Under the pieces are notes generated by a model. The model had not been told where the DNA came from. It searched no databases and was given only the letters and a program-made list of their open reading frames with translations. 44,647 nucleotides of DNA from JBFLYO01 sp040756745. Lineage in GTDB: Bacteria; Bacteroidota; Ignavibacteria; UBA10030; UBA6906. Below, piece by piece: positions 1-7,942 of the stretch. Made by a program: the position numbers and the translations under genes. Where the stretch lies: positions 1 to 44,647 of the forward strand of contig JBFLYO010000033.1 of NCBI GenBank assembly GCA_040756745.1, in the 5' to 3' direction. The stretch's first letter is position 1. Each line of letters opens with the position of its first letter.

Positions 1-1
1 C

Positions 2-517
2 GATTATTCACCAGTCGCAGGCCTCGAAGCGGGCGCTTCCTTCTTCGCCGGGAACGCCGCAGGGGGTGAGGACAGTATCGGCAGCGTTCCCGTACTTGTG
101 CTCTCTGCCGATGCGAGGTACGCGCTGAATCTCCTTTCCCTCCGGGGCGTTGTTGCGGCGATTTCCATCGGGAATGCGCCGGAAGTCAATGCGCGTTATG
201 GCAACGCAGTTGCCGACCGCATCACCGGCGTTTCACTGGAAGCGGCGTACAATTTCCTCCCCCTGTTGATCCCGGACACCGAAGAGGACCTTTCGCTCTT
301 CTTCCGATGGGAGCGGTACGACACGCAAGCGGCAACCTCCGGCTTCGCCCCGCTTCTCCAATACCGCCGCACGGATATCCAGCTGGGCCTGACATACAAG
401 CCGTTGTACAATGTGGCCGTGAAGGCCGACTATCTCTGGCAGCGAAACGCATTGAACGCGGGAGCGTCGGCAAATACGGGACAGCTCAATGTTGGGGTGG
501 GGTACTATTTCTTCTGA
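2..517 (+). CDS. Outer-membrane beta-barrel protein, C-terminal part (5' truncated by window edge)
   Basis: The frame is open from base 2 to a TGA at 515-517, so the gene starts before the window; the GTG at 98 is internal. The visible 171 residues alternate polar and hydrophobic residues in strand-sized blocks (for example LSLFFRWERYDT and NVAVKADYLWQRNA). The protein ends in VGVGYYFF, and a terminal aromatic residue is the usual signal for insertion of a beta-barrel into the outer membrane. It is most likely a porin or another outer-membrane channel, but the substrate cannot be read from this part. The next genes on the same strand encode an exported FMN-binding protein and a small membrane protein, so the barrel may belong to an envelope redox unit. 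That link rests on position only. A purine-rich degenerate repeat begins at the stop codon. Confidence 0.72.
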   Translation, partial: DYSPVAGLEAGASFFAGNAAGGEDSIGSVPVLVLSADARYALNLLSLRGVVAAISIGNAPEVNARYGNAVADRITGVSLEAAYNFLPLLIPDTEEDLSLFFRWERYDTQAATSGFAPLLQYRRTDIQLGLTYKPLYNVAVKADYLWQRNALNAGASANTGQLNVGVGYYFF

Positions 518-584
518 GATTGAGATTGAGACTGAGATTGAGATTAAGGTTGAGGGTAAGGACAAGGTTAAGGGGAGGGTGAGG
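516..584 (+). repeat. Degenerate purine-rich GAGATT-type microsatellite in the spacer
   Basis: Directly after the stop of the barrel gene the sequence runs as imperfect hexamers (GAGATT, GAGACT, GAGATT, then AAGGTT, GAGGGT and AAGGAC variants) up to the start codon of the next gene. The plus strand is almost pyrimidine-free except for single T positions. The frame happens to stay open across the repeat (EIEIETEIEIKV), which would wrongly extend the downstream gene. Its 3' end also supplies the ribosome binding site (AGGGGAGGGTG) of that gene. Confidence 0.7.
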
Positions 585-1136
585 ATGAGGCAGCGCGCGG
601 CGAGGGTGTCAGCTGGGGTGATTGTCGCCGTGATCGCTCATCTTCACGCGATCCAGGGAGAGGAATTAGTCCCAGAAGCAGTGCGGCGCGCCTTGCCGGA
701 GGCAGAGACGTTTGAACAGCGATCGATCGTCTTGACGGGCGAACAGGCATCGGAGTTTCAGCAGAAAACGGGAGCGCTTCCGCCCCGTTCTCCCTATGTG
801 CTCTACATTGGCATGCGTGGAGTGAGGGCCGCCGGCTTTGCGGTGGTGGACAACGTTAAGGGGAAGGACCAACTGATCACCTACGTCGTGACAACAGGGA
901 CCGATCTGAGAATTCGCGCAGTAGACATTATCGCCTATCGCGAGGCGTACGGGGGCGAAGTGCGGAACGCTTCCTGGCGGGAGCAGTTCCTGGGGAAATC
1001 TCCGGGTGACCCGCTCCGGCCGGGGCGCGAAATCCGCATCATCAGCGGGGCCACGATCTCCTCACGCGCAGTTACGCTGGGAGTGAAACGCGTCCTCGCG
1101 CTGCTGGAGACACTGAAGGAGGCGCTTCCGCAATGA
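585..1136 (+). CDS. Exported FMN-binding domain protein (RnfG/NqrC-like)
   Basis: A protein of 183 residues with a hydrophobic N-terminal segment (about residues 8-24) that can act as signal peptide or anchor. Near the C-terminus is IISGATISSRAVT, which matches the SGAT-S/T motif where FMN is attached covalently to Ser/Thr in RnfG, NqrC and other FMN_bind domains; ApbE performs that attachment in characterised systems. The likely role is one-electron or hydride transfer on the periplasmic side of the membrane. The ATG at 585 was chosen because it follows AGGGGAGGGTG and because the frame upstream is only low-complexity repeat. The stop overlaps the start of the next gene by ATGA (1133-1136), so the two are translationally coupled. 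No other Rnf or Nqr subunit is present, so this looks like a stand-alone flavoprotein electron carrier. Confidence 0.78.
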   Translation: MRQRAARVSAGVIVAVIAHLHAIQGEELVPEAVRRALPEAETFEQRSIVLTGEQASEFQQKTGALPPRSPYVLYIGMRGVRAAGFAVVDNVKGKDQLITYVVTTGTDLRIRAVDIIAYREAYGGEVRNASWREQFLGKSPGDPLRPGREIRIISGATISSRAVTLGVKRVLALLETLKEALPQ

Positions 1137-1636
1137 CGTATCGGTTGCGTGACGCGGAGCCGGCGCTCCGGCTGTTGATCACCTGCTTTCTGACCGTCCT
1201 GACCGCCGGCTATGTTGTCGGACTCGTGTTCGTCGGCCACACGACCTCGTACACTCCAGAGGGAGTTCGCGGGCAGTTCCTGGGATCGGGACCGGACCAG
1301 CCTGCCGACGAAATCACGTACGCAAAGTCCGCAGGGGAAATGTACACCCTCATCCACAACCACGTGCTCTCCCTGGGGATGATATTTCTTATCGTCGGCG
1401 CTCTCCTGCACGGCACGTCGGTATTCTCGCGGCGGCTGACGACACTCCTGATGATCGAGCCGTTTGCCGCAATCGTGACGACGTTCGGCGGCATCGCACT
1501 GGTCCGCACGGTGTCCCCACTCTGGTCCTGGTTGGTGATTGCGTCGGGCGTCTCTCTGGCGGCGGCCTACGTACTGGGTCTCTATGCAATCCTTGCAGAG
1601 ATGTGGAGCAGAACGCGCGGCTCAGGGGGCGCTTGA
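1133..1636 (+). CDS. Four-helix membrane protein coupled to the FMN-binding protein
   Basis: 167 residues with four predicted transmembrane helices at about 13-35, 78-96, 103-124 and 130-155. A periplasm-sized loop separates helices 1 and 2. Histidines lie at the membrane edge of helix 2 (IHNH) and at its end (LLHGT), positions that could ligate haem or a quinone, but no characterised family is recognised. The start overlaps the stop of the FMN-binding protein by ATGA, which strongly suggests a functional pair. My inference is that it anchors the flavoprotein or passes electrons from the quinone pool to it. Membrane topology is clear; function is not. Confidence 0.6.
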   Translation: MTYRLRDAEPALRLLITCFLTVLTAGYVVGLVFVGHTTSYTPEGVRGQFLGSGPDQPADEITYAKSAGEMYTLIHNHVLSLGMIFLIVGALLHGTSVFSRRLTTLLMIEPFAAIVTTFGGIALVRTVSPLWSWLVIASGVSLAAAYVLGLYAILAEMWSRTRGSGGA

Positions 1637-1692
1637 ATCTCCAGGAGGAATGCGGTATCTTGTGCCATCAGATTTCGGGGAGGGAATGAACT

Positions 1693-2016
1693 ATGGAAGA
1701 GCAGAAGGCAGCCACGATCACGGAAGACAAGGTGTTTGAGGCATTGCGCGAGTGTTATGACCCTGAGATCCCGGTGAATCTCGTGGATCTCGGGCTGATT
1801 TACGACGTAAAGATTATCGACGATTGGGTCGGCGTGAAAATGACCCTGACGACTCCCGGCTGCGGCATGAGCGGGATGATCTCGCAAAACGTCCGGAACC
1901 GGGTCCTGAAAGTGCCCGGCGTTAAGGATGCCGACGTGCGGATCGTCTGGGATCCGCCGTGGTCCCCCGTCCGGATGTCCGAAGAGGCAAAGAAGAAATT
2001 GGGGATGCGAGGATAG
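1693..2016 (+). CDS. MIP18/DUF59 family Fe-S assembly protein (SufT/PaaD-like)
   Basis: A 107-residue single-domain protein. It has the family signature DPEIPVNLVDLGLIYDV near residue 22 and TTPGCGMSGM in the middle, containing the single conserved Cys. It ends in the WDPPWSP block seen in SufT and PaaD relatives. Members of this family help load or mature iron-sulfur proteins, usually next to SUF genes; no suf genes are visible here. The ATG at 1693 follows GGGGAGGGAATGAACT, a usable ribosome binding site. The gene is 56 bp after the membrane protein and may be read with it. It ends just before a perfect palindrome that probably terminates it. Confidence 0.85.
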   Translation: MEEQKAATITEDKVFEALRECYDPEIPVNLVDLGLIYDVKIIDDWVGVKMTLTTPGCGMSGMISQNVRNRVLKVPGVKDADVRIVWDPPWSPVRMSEEAKKKLGMRG

Positions 2017-2040
2017 CCGCCATCGCACCAGGAAACGCAC

Positions 2041-2066
2041 AAAGGCCACCCCGCGGGGTGGCCTTT
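2041..2066. terminator. Perfect 26-bp palindrome, probable bidirectional terminator
   Basis: The arms AAAGGCCACCCCG and CGGGGTGGCCTTT are exact reverse complements, and a further ACGC/GCGT pair flanks them with a small bulge. It lies between two convergent genes (stops at 2016 on plus and 2096 on minus), where a shared Rho-independent terminator is expected. Each arm ends in three T on the outgoing side, so the U-tract is short. Confidence 0.7.
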
Positions 2067-2095
2067 GCGTTGTGAGGCGATGCACGCACGAGCGC

Positions 2096-3535
2096 TCAGC
2101 GCGCTCCCCAGAGCATTTCAAGCTCGGAGAATGCTTCCGGAGGAATGACGGGGATGCCCGTCGTCGTCTTGGCGAGGGGAGCAGGAATTCCCGGAATCGC
2201 CCCCAGGTCGACGTACGTGACGTTCATCCCGAACTTCTCGTTCATGGCCTTGATGAACTGATTGGCGAGGATCCCCGCGCCGCGGGAAGATGGGTGCACC
2301 CCATCGAGACTGAAGATCCCGCCTGACACGTAGTCCGCAGTGTATTTCTGTCCGGCCCAGGAGTATCCGTTCGCCTTCACGCCGTTGAAGAAGGTGTTGA
2401 TGTCGACTAAGGCAGCATTCTTTGCGGCCCCAATCGCAGCAATCGTCTGATTGAACGCGGCGATCGTGTTGGTCGCAGTGGTGATTTCCGCGGGGTCGAG
2501 CACGAGCGCGTCGGGCCAGGGGTTTTGGGGATGGAAGCCGAACACCTGGTTCGTGTCGATCCCCGGTGGAAGCGCCGGATACGCTTTATCGCGGTACCAC
2601 TTACCTCCCGGTTTCCCCAGATACGCAGCGTAGGTGCTCCCGGTCAGGCAGATCAGCACCGAGTTGTCGGTGAGCGATGTCGAACCGGTGCCGGGGCCGG
2701 TTTCTCCATGATTCTGAAATTTCAGCGTAACCCCGGCGGGAAGCGACGGACGGATCTTCGGCCCGAGCGTTGTAAAGAATGGAATTGCCGTGACGTCAGG
2801 GATGTTCGCAACAACGATCTTCGCCGTTGGAAGGGCCGCACGCAACGAATCGAGCGCTTGCGCGAAAAGGGCGGCAAACGCCGTCGACGGTGTCGGGCTC
2901 GACGGCGACGCGCCGCCGCTCGTGGCATACCCCAGCACGTCGTTGTTCCCCAGCCAGAACGTCACCAGATCGGGTGACAGCCGTCGGGCTTGCGATAGTA
3001 TGTTCCTGCCGAAGGCAGCGTTTCGCAGGATCAGGCTGAAGAGCGGGTTGCTCCGCGGGGGGAGGGCTTTCGATGTAAAGCTTGCGGTGTCAAGGAAATC
3101 AAAGACCACAGCGCCGGGGATCCCGAGGTTGTCGTAGGGTCGGCTGAGCGCGGTGTTGGTCGGCACGCCCGGGGTGAGCCCCCTCGGCCCGATCACCGGG
3201 CCGACCAGACTGATGATCTCGTAGCGCGACGCCTTCCCGTCCGCCCCCGGCGTCCCCGGGTCGGAGTAATACGGTTGTTCGAACGTGCCGATGTTCGCTC
3301 CCGCCAGACGCAGCTGGCCCGCAATCAGGTTCGGAAAGCTGTAATCCTGCGCAGATTTGTAGAGGCCGTTCGACTGATAGCCCGACGTGAGGCTGTTGCC
3401 GATCGCCACGTACCTGACCACGGTGGCGTTTCCCAGGTTCGGACCCGAGGCTGCCGGACCGGCGTCGATGCAGCCGGTGCAGTACACCACCACCAGGGCG
3501 ACAACGGCAGCGAATGTGATTCTCCATGCGTTCAT
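2096..3535 (-). CDS. SGNH/GDSL-family hydrolase, probable lipoprotein
   Basis: About 479 residues. A hydrophobic N-terminus ends in VVYCTGC, an imperfect lipobox with Cys at about residue 22, so an envelope lipoprotein is likely. SGNH blocks are visible in order: YVAIGNSLTSG (block I with GNSL for GDSL, nucleophile Ser), FWLGNNDVLG (block III, GxND) and SLDGVHPSSRG near the C-terminus (block V, DxxH catalytic pair). This suggests an esterase or lipase acting on lipids or acyl sugars. I chose the ATG at 3535, preceded by CGGAG at good spacing, over one 36 bases upstream that would abut the previous stop. It lies 36 bp downstream of a FadL-type porin gene in the same orientation, a pairing seen in this phylum that suggests ester hydrolysis coupled to fatty-acid uptake. 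Confidence 0.85.
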   Translation of the reverse strand: MNAWRITFAAVVALVVVYCTGCIDAGPAASGPNLGNATVVRYVAIGNSLTSGYQSNGLYKSAQDYSFPNLIAGQLRLAGANIGTFEQPYYSDPGTPGADGKASRYEIISLVGPVIGPRGLTPGVPTNTALSRPYDNLGIPGAVVFDFLDTASFTSKALPPRSNPLFSLILRNAAFGRNILSQARRLSPDLVTFWLGNNDVLGYATSGGASPSSPTPSTAFAALFAQALDSLRAALPTAKIVVANIPDVTAIPFFTTLGPKIRPSLPAGVTLKFQNHGETGPGTGSTSLTDNSVLICLTGSTYAAYLGKPGGKWYRDKAYPALPPGIDTNQVFGFHPQNPWPDALVLDPAEITTATNTIAAFNQTIAAIGAAKNAALVDINTFFNGVKANGYSWAGQKYTADYVSGGIFSLDGVHPSSRGAGILANQFIKAMNEKFGMNVTYVDLGAIPGIPAPLAKTTTGIPVIPPEAFSELEMLWGAR

Positions 3536-3571
3536 TGTACCATGCTCCGTTAGTGTGTGTGGTGTGGTCAC

Positions 3572-4804
3572 TCAGAAGCGGTAGCCGAAATTCACTCCCC
3601 AGAGATCCACGTACGTGGTGTACGTGCCGTCGAAGCTGGTTTCGGGGATCGTGTTGACCGCGTCTCTCTGCTTGAATTTCAGGAAGAGATACGCAACGTC
3701 GATGCTGAAGTGCTCCGTGATGTCGTACCCGAGCCCGACGTTATAGCCGTTGCGGTTGGCGTCGGGGAGCAGGGGTTCCACGTATTCGGTCTTCACCGGC
3801 GAACGATCAAAGAGATAGCCCGCGCGGAGGTGGAGCATGTCGAGCGTGTACTCGCCGCCGAAACGGAGGATGTAGGTATTCTGATAGTTCTTTGGCGACG
3901 AGGTGGTGGAGTTGTTCGCCTTGAAGTCGATGGCAAGCACGTCATACGATGACCAGCCGATATATTGCACGTCGGCCTCGATCTCCAGGTCCGGAAGGGG
4001 GCGGTACGCAACGCCGAAGAATCCTGTGGCCGGGAGCGTGATCTTTGTCGCGACGGCGCCGTTCGGGAGATTGAGCGGCGGGTAGTTCGGATTGAACGAC
4101 GCATTCCCTTCGGCGTCCACCTTGACGGACGAACGATAGGACACGCCAATGGAGAGCTCTGCGAGGGGTTTGTAGAGCAGTCCTGCAGTGAAGCCCACCC
4201 CCTTCGCCCCCATGCTGATCGACACCCTCGGGGGTTCGGGCAACTGGATGCTTGTGACGGCAACGGCGCGCTCAAGCAGAACGCTGCCGGTGGCATAGCT
4301 CAAGCCGGCACCAACCGAGAGATAGTCGGTCAGCCGGTAGGCGACCGTCGGGGTGATGAAAAACGTCTTCAGATCCACCTTGGTCGTGAGGAACTTCCCC
4401 GCCCAGTCGCGCGGCCATTCCGTGCCGAGCCCGTAGGGGTTGTTCACCCCGATCGCCGCGGTGAGGCGATCCATGACAGGATACGTCACGTAGAAGTTGA
4501 TCGGGGTAAAGGTCATGGAGACCAGCGTGGTCTTTTCGCCGGGGTTCTTCTGGCGTGGACCGTAAAAGGCCGTGGCGGGAGTGATCGCCGACACTCCCAG
4601 ATACACCGACGCCGTATTCTGAAACCCCAGCCCGGCCGGGTTGAAATAAATCGCGGACCCGTCGGTGGCCCTGGCGGCGAATGCGCCTCCCTGGGCCATG
4701 GCGCGGGCTCCGTGCTCATTCAGCTGGAAGCCGCCGGCGTGTGCCAGCGACACCAGGAACATCGACAGCGCGATCCCCCCCGCAACTTGTCGTAGACGCG
4801 TCAT
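3572..4804 (-). CDS. OmpP1/FadL/TodX family outer-membrane transporter
   Basis: 410 residues with a signal peptide (MTRLRQ followed by a hydrophobic core ending SLAHA) and then GGFQLNEHGARAMAQGGAF. This matches the mature N-terminus of FadL proteins, which contributes to the hatch domain. It is followed by FNPAGL, a conserved family block, and a long beta-barrel ending in GVNFGYRF with terminal Phe. FadL proteins move long-chain fatty acids or other hydrophobic compounds across the outer membrane. The ATG at 4804 is preceded by AAGGAG with five bases spacing, a decisive ribosome binding site. A GDSL hydrolase gene follows closely. The upstream promoter candidate carries an eight-C run in its spacer, so expression could be phase variable. 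Confidence 0.9.
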   Translation of the reverse strand: MTRLRQVAGGIALSMFLVSLAHAGGFQLNEHGARAMAQGGAFAARATDGSAIYFNPAGLGFQNTASVYLGVSAITPATAFYGPRQKNPGEKTTLVSMTFTPINFYVTYPVMDRLTAAIGVNNPYGLGTEWPRDWAGKFLTTKVDLKTFFITPTVAYRLTDYLSVGAGLSYATGSVLLERAVAVTSIQLPEPPRVSISMGAKGVGFTAGLLYKPLAELSIGVSYRSSVKVDAEGNASFNPNYPPLNLPNGAVATKITLPATGFFGVAYRPLPDLEIEADVQYIGWSSYDVLAIDFKANNSTTSSPKNYQNTYILRFGGEYTLDMLHLRAGYLFDRSPVKTEYVEPLLPDANRNGYNVGLGYDITEHFSIDVAYLFLKFKQRDAVNTIPETSFDGTYTTYVDLWGVNFGYRF

Positions 4805-4939
4805 GATGACTCCTTGAGTGTGGGTGGTGTGATAGGACAGCTGGAAGACCAGGTGGACAAATGGATGCAAAGATCGGATACCAGACAGGCTGACGAACGC
4901 GAGTCCAGCGTGCCGGCGGGAGAGCGTGAGTGTTGAAAA

Positions 4940-4968
4940 AAGATACGTCAGGGGGGGGAAAAACTCAA
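4940..4968 (-). promoter_or_regulatory. Candidate promoter of the fadL-like gene with C8 spacer tract
   Basis: On the minus strand TTGAGT (4968-4963) and TATCTT (4945-4940) are separated by 17 bases that contain four T, eight C and TGACG. Each box matches the sigma-70 consensus at four of six positions. Homopolymer slippage would change the box spacing directly. Confidence 0.45.
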
Positions 4969-4988
4969 CAAAAAAAGGAGCGCCACCC

Positions 4989-6086
4989 TCAGACGTTAAA
5001 CCGGAAGTGCGCAATATCGCCATCCTGCATGACATACTCACGCCCTTCGCTGTGCAGCAGCCCCGCATCCTTCACCGCCTGCTCCGAGCCGAGGCGCTGG
5101 AAGTCGGCAAACCGCATGATTTCGGCCCGGATAAAGCCTTTTTCAAAATCTGAGTGGATCGTCCCGGCGGCCTCCGGCGCCGTGGTGCCGCTCCTGATCG
5201 TCCAGGCATGGACCTCTTTGGGACCGGCGGTAAAGAACGTAATCAGGCTCAGGAGGGCATAGCCCTCGTGCACCACCCTGCTGAGCCCGGACTCCGCAAG
5301 CCCGAGCCCATCGAGGAATGCCTGCCGCTCCCCGTGGGGGAGCTCCGCGACCTCCGCTTCCACCGCCGCGCTGATGGTGACGACACGTGCCCCCTCTTTT
5401 GATGCGATCGCCTCGACCTCGCCGACATAGGCATTCCGTCCCGCAACGTCCCGCTCATGCACGTTGCAGACATACATCACCGGCTTGCGGGTCAGCAGGT
5501 GGAGGTCGCGCATCCACAGTTCCTCGTCCGCGCCGCTGATCGACACGTAACGGGCGAGCCGTCCGGTGAGAAGGTGTTCCCTGACGCGGGCGTACAGGTC
5601 GGCCTCCGCCCTCGGCTTCCTCTCGCCGGTCTTTGCTTTCTTCTGCGCTTCGCCGAGTTTTCGCTCGACAGTTTCAAGATCCTTGAGAATAAGTTCCGCC
5701 TCCACCACCTCAATGTCCCTCGCCGGATTGATGGAGCCATCGACATGGACGACATTCGGGTCGTCGAAGCACCGTACGACATGAGCAATGGCATCGACGT
5801 CCCGGATATGGGAAAGGAACTGGTTGCCGAGCCCCTCTCCCTTGCTTGCCCCGCGCACAAGCCCCGCGATATCGACGAACTCGATCGCGGTGGGTACGAC
5901 TTTGGCCGGCCGGTAGACTGCCACGAGCGCATCGATGCGGGGATCGGGGAGCGCGACAACACCGACATTTGGGTCGATGGTACAAAAGGGATAGTTCGAG
6001 GACTCCGCGCGCGCCGCGGTGATGGCGTTGAACAGTGTCGACTTCCCGACATTCGGGAGGCCGACGATGCCGCAGTTAAATCCCAT
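4989..6086 (-). CDS. ychF: Redox-regulated/ribosome-binding ATPase YchF
   Basis: 365 residues, the normal YchF length. The P-loop GLPNVGKS is at residues 9-16, and FVDIAGLVRGASKGEG forms switch II. YVCNVHERD replaces the GTPase NKxD motif with the NxxE form that gives this family its ATP preference. A coiled-coil helical region follows, and the TGS-type C-terminal domain ends in YVMQDGDIAHFRFNV. YchF/Ola1 proteins bind ribosomes and act in stress and redox responses. The gene lies 66 bp after a TPR lipoprotein gene in the same direction and may share its transcript. No strong ribosome binding site precedes the ATG. A T7 stretch follows the stop with only a weak stem. Confidence 0.97.
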   Translation of the reverse strand: MGFNCGIVGLPNVGKSTLFNAITAARAESSNYPFCTIDPNVGVVALPDPRIDALVAVYRPAKVVPTAIEFVDIAGLVRGASKGEGLGNQFLSHIRDVDAIAHVVRCFDDPNVVHVDGSINPARDIEVVEAELILKDLETVERKLGEAQKKAKTGERKPRAEADLYARVREHLLTGRLARYVSISGADEELWMRDLHLLTRKPVMYVCNVHERDVAGRNAYVGEVEAIASKEGARVVTISAAVEAEVAELPHGERQAFLDGLGLAESGLSRVVHEGYALLSLITFFTAGPKEVHAWTIRSGTTAPEAAGTIHSDFEKGFIRAEIMRFADFQRLGSEQAVKDAGLLHSEGREYVMQDGDIAHFRFNV

Positions 6087-6152
6087 GGAGGACCGTCAGG
6101 GGTGGCGTGTGCACGGGGGTTGCGATGGCGCGCCGGTGACCGGCGCAGAGCG

Positions 6153-7589
6153 TCATACGGCCGGCTTCTTGCCGAGGATGCGGAGCACTTCGTTGCGGTC
6201 CACAAAATCCGGATCCGCCTCGCTCCAAAGCGCAAGGAGCCTGCTGCCGATCTCCACGGTCATCTGCGCATCCCCTTTGCGGTGATAGATCCGCGTGAGG
6301 GTCAGGAGCACGTCAGGGGCGTTTTGGTTCAGTGTGAGGGCCTCTTCACAGGCATCGAGTGCATCCTCGAAATCGCCTCGCGCGAGGAAAATTTCCGCCA
6401 TCTGGCGGTAGACTGCAGCACGGGTCAGGGGGACCGAGTATTGGAGCGCACTGTCGCACGCCGCCTTCGCCTCTTCAAGACTCCCCTGCGCGGTCAGCAA
6501 CCGGGCCCGCATGAGATGATAGCCGAGCATTGAGGGCGAATGCGTCAGGTTGCGCCTCTGCAGTTCCTCCTTGATACGGTCCGCGACCTGTGCGGCGGCG
6601 CCAAACTGGCCGGTTTTCGTGAGCGCGCTCAGGAGTCCGTACGCGGCATCGCCGTTGACGCTATCGATCGCAAGCGCCTTGCGGAACTGCTCGGCGGCGA
6701 CCTCCAGCTTGCCCCGCTTCACGTTGAGCATCCCGTCGGCCACAAGATGCGAGGCCTCAAGCTGAGGACTTTCGGGCAGGAGCTCCAGGCTCCTGTGGTA
6801 TTGCTCCTCTGCAGCGCGCAGTCTGCCGAGGATCGCATACACTCTCCCGATCTCCCTGATCGAGTACCAGTAGTCGGGTTTCAGTTCGAGCGACTTCCGA
6901 TACTGTTCCAGCGCGTCGTCGTATCTCCCCGCTCTGACCAGGAGGTCGGCGTAGCTGGCACGAGGATCCGCATCAGCCGGTGCGAGCTGGATGTAGCGCT
7001 GCATCTGTTCCACGGCACGCTGCTGATCCCCAAGATTTGAGTACGCATAGCCCAGCGACATCACGGCCTGCGCGTAGGAGGTGTCGGCATCGACGGCCTT
7101 CTGATAATACCGCACGGCGGTGTCGTAGTCCTTGTCGAGCTCCTCCGCCAGGTTCCCCCGGAACAGATATCCCTCCTTCTCGTCGGGATAGAGCTTCAGG
7201 AGCGAGTCGACAGCCGCTGCGGCACCCGCGTTGTCGTACGACAGACGTTTATGCCACATACTGATAAACAGCCGCTCGCGTCGGCTAATCCCTGCGGAAT
7301 GGCGAAGTGCCTGCTGCATGGCACTTCGCGCGGCCGGCAAATTCCGCGCGGCGGCATTGACCATCGCCAGGCGACACCATGCCATCGCAAACGAGGAGTC
7401 AAGCACGGTCGCGCGCTCGAATGCCCGTTTGGCCTCCGGATAGTAGAATCGCTCCCACGCCACGAGCCCCTCCCGGTAGGCGTTCAGGGCCTCGGGCGAA
7501 TCACTGCTCAACCGCTTCTCCCCGCCACACCCTCCACCGAGGAGGAGCGCACATCCAATGAGGAAAACGGTCCGGCGAGGATCAGCCAT
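6153..7589 (-). CDS. Tetratricopeptide-repeat lipoprotein
   Basis: About 478 residues. The N-terminus is hydrophobic and ends in LLLGGGCGG, a weak lipobox with Cys near residue 21, so attachment to the envelope is likely. At least seven TPR-like helical pairs follow, among them AVMSLGYAYSNLGDQQRAVE, ASYADLLVRAGRYDDALEQY and YSIREIGRVYAILGRLRAAE. TPR arrays mediate protein binding and no catalytic domain is seen. The chosen ATG at 7589 overlaps the end of the orphan HisKA gene by 8 bp; an ATG 18 bases upstream is also possible. The tight overlap suggests co-translation with the signalling protein, so it could be a scaffold or sensor accessory, but this is inference from position. Confidence 0.8.
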   Translation of the reverse strand: MADPRRTVFLIGCALLLGGGCGGEKRLSSDSPEALNAYREGLVAWERFYYPEAKRAFERATVLDSSFAMAWCRLAMVNAAARNLPAARSAMQQALRHSAGISRRERLFISMWHKRLSYDNAGAAAAVDSLLKLYPDEKEGYLFRGNLAEELDKDYDTAVRYYQKAVDADTSYAQAVMSLGYAYSNLGDQQRAVEQMQRYIQLAPADADPRASYADLLVRAGRYDDALEQYRKSLELKPDYWYSIREIGRVYAILGRLRAAEEQYHRSLELLPESPQLEASHLVADGMLNVKRGKLEVAAEQFRKALAIDSVNGDAAYGLLSALTKTGQFGAAAQVADRIKEELQRRNLTHSPSMLGYHLMRARLLTAQGSLEEAKAACDSALQYSVPLTRAAVYRQMAEIFLARGDFEDALDACEEALTLNQNAPDVLLTLTRIYHRKGDAQMTVEIGSRLLALWSEADPDFVDRNEVLRILGKKPAV

Positions 7590-7878
7590 GAGACCCTTTC
7601 GTGTCATTCCCCGGCGCGTCCCGTTTCTGGATTCGAACCGCCGGGTTGTCGCTCAGCGCGCGAAGGCGCGACAGTCCGGCCTCGACCCGTTCCACGCTCT
7701 CGGCAATGACAGAAAAATAATGTTCCTGCTTGTCGGGGTCCGGCTTGCCGTGCTGGAGATAGTACACCGCCATGCGCAACACCCCAAGTGGATTGCTGAC
7801 ATCGTGGGTAATCTCCCGAATCCCGTTTCTCAGGTGTTCAAGCGTCACTACGTGCTCTGGTTGGTCGCTTGCTGCCAT
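7582..7878 (-). CDS. Orphan HisKA (dimerisation/phosphoacceptor) domain protein
   Basis: 98 residues that consist almost entirely of a histidine-kinase H-box helix pair: EITHDVSNPLGVLRMAVYYL with the candidate phosphoacceptor His at residue 25, then a second helix VIAESVERVEAGLSRLRALS. No HATPase domain, receiver or sensor follows, so it cannot phosphorylate itself. It might act as a phosphotransfer or dimerisation partner of the hybrid kinase encoded just upstream, or as a decoy. The stop lies inside the TPR gene start. A strong sigma-70 promoter sits only about 25 bp before the ATG, so it can be made independently of the kinase. A frameshifted kinase remnant was considered, but the short frame has its own promoter and a coupled neighbour. 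Confidence 0.7.
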   Translation of the reverse strand: MAASDQPEHVVTLEHLRNGIREITHDVSNPLGVLRMAVYYLQHGKPDPDKQEHYFSVIAESVERVEAGLSRLRALSDNPAVRIQKRDAPGNDTKGSHG

Positions 7879-7902
7879 TACATATTCCGAATGTCAAAAG
7901 CT

Positions 7903-7931
7903 AATATAGCAGAAATGCACGCGGGTGTCAA
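7903..7931 (-). promoter_or_regulatory. Strong sigma-70-like promoter for the orphan HisKA-TPR-ychF unit
   Basis: On the minus strand a perfect TTGACA (7931-7926) is followed after 17 bases by TATATT (7908-7903). The predicted transcript begins about 18 bases before the HisKA ATG. A GCGGGT/ACCCGC hairpin (7921-7936) overlaps the -35 box and lies just after the hybrid kinase stop, so it may also attenuate read-through from that gene. Confidence 0.72.
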
Positions 7932-7942
7932 CCCGCCGGCAG

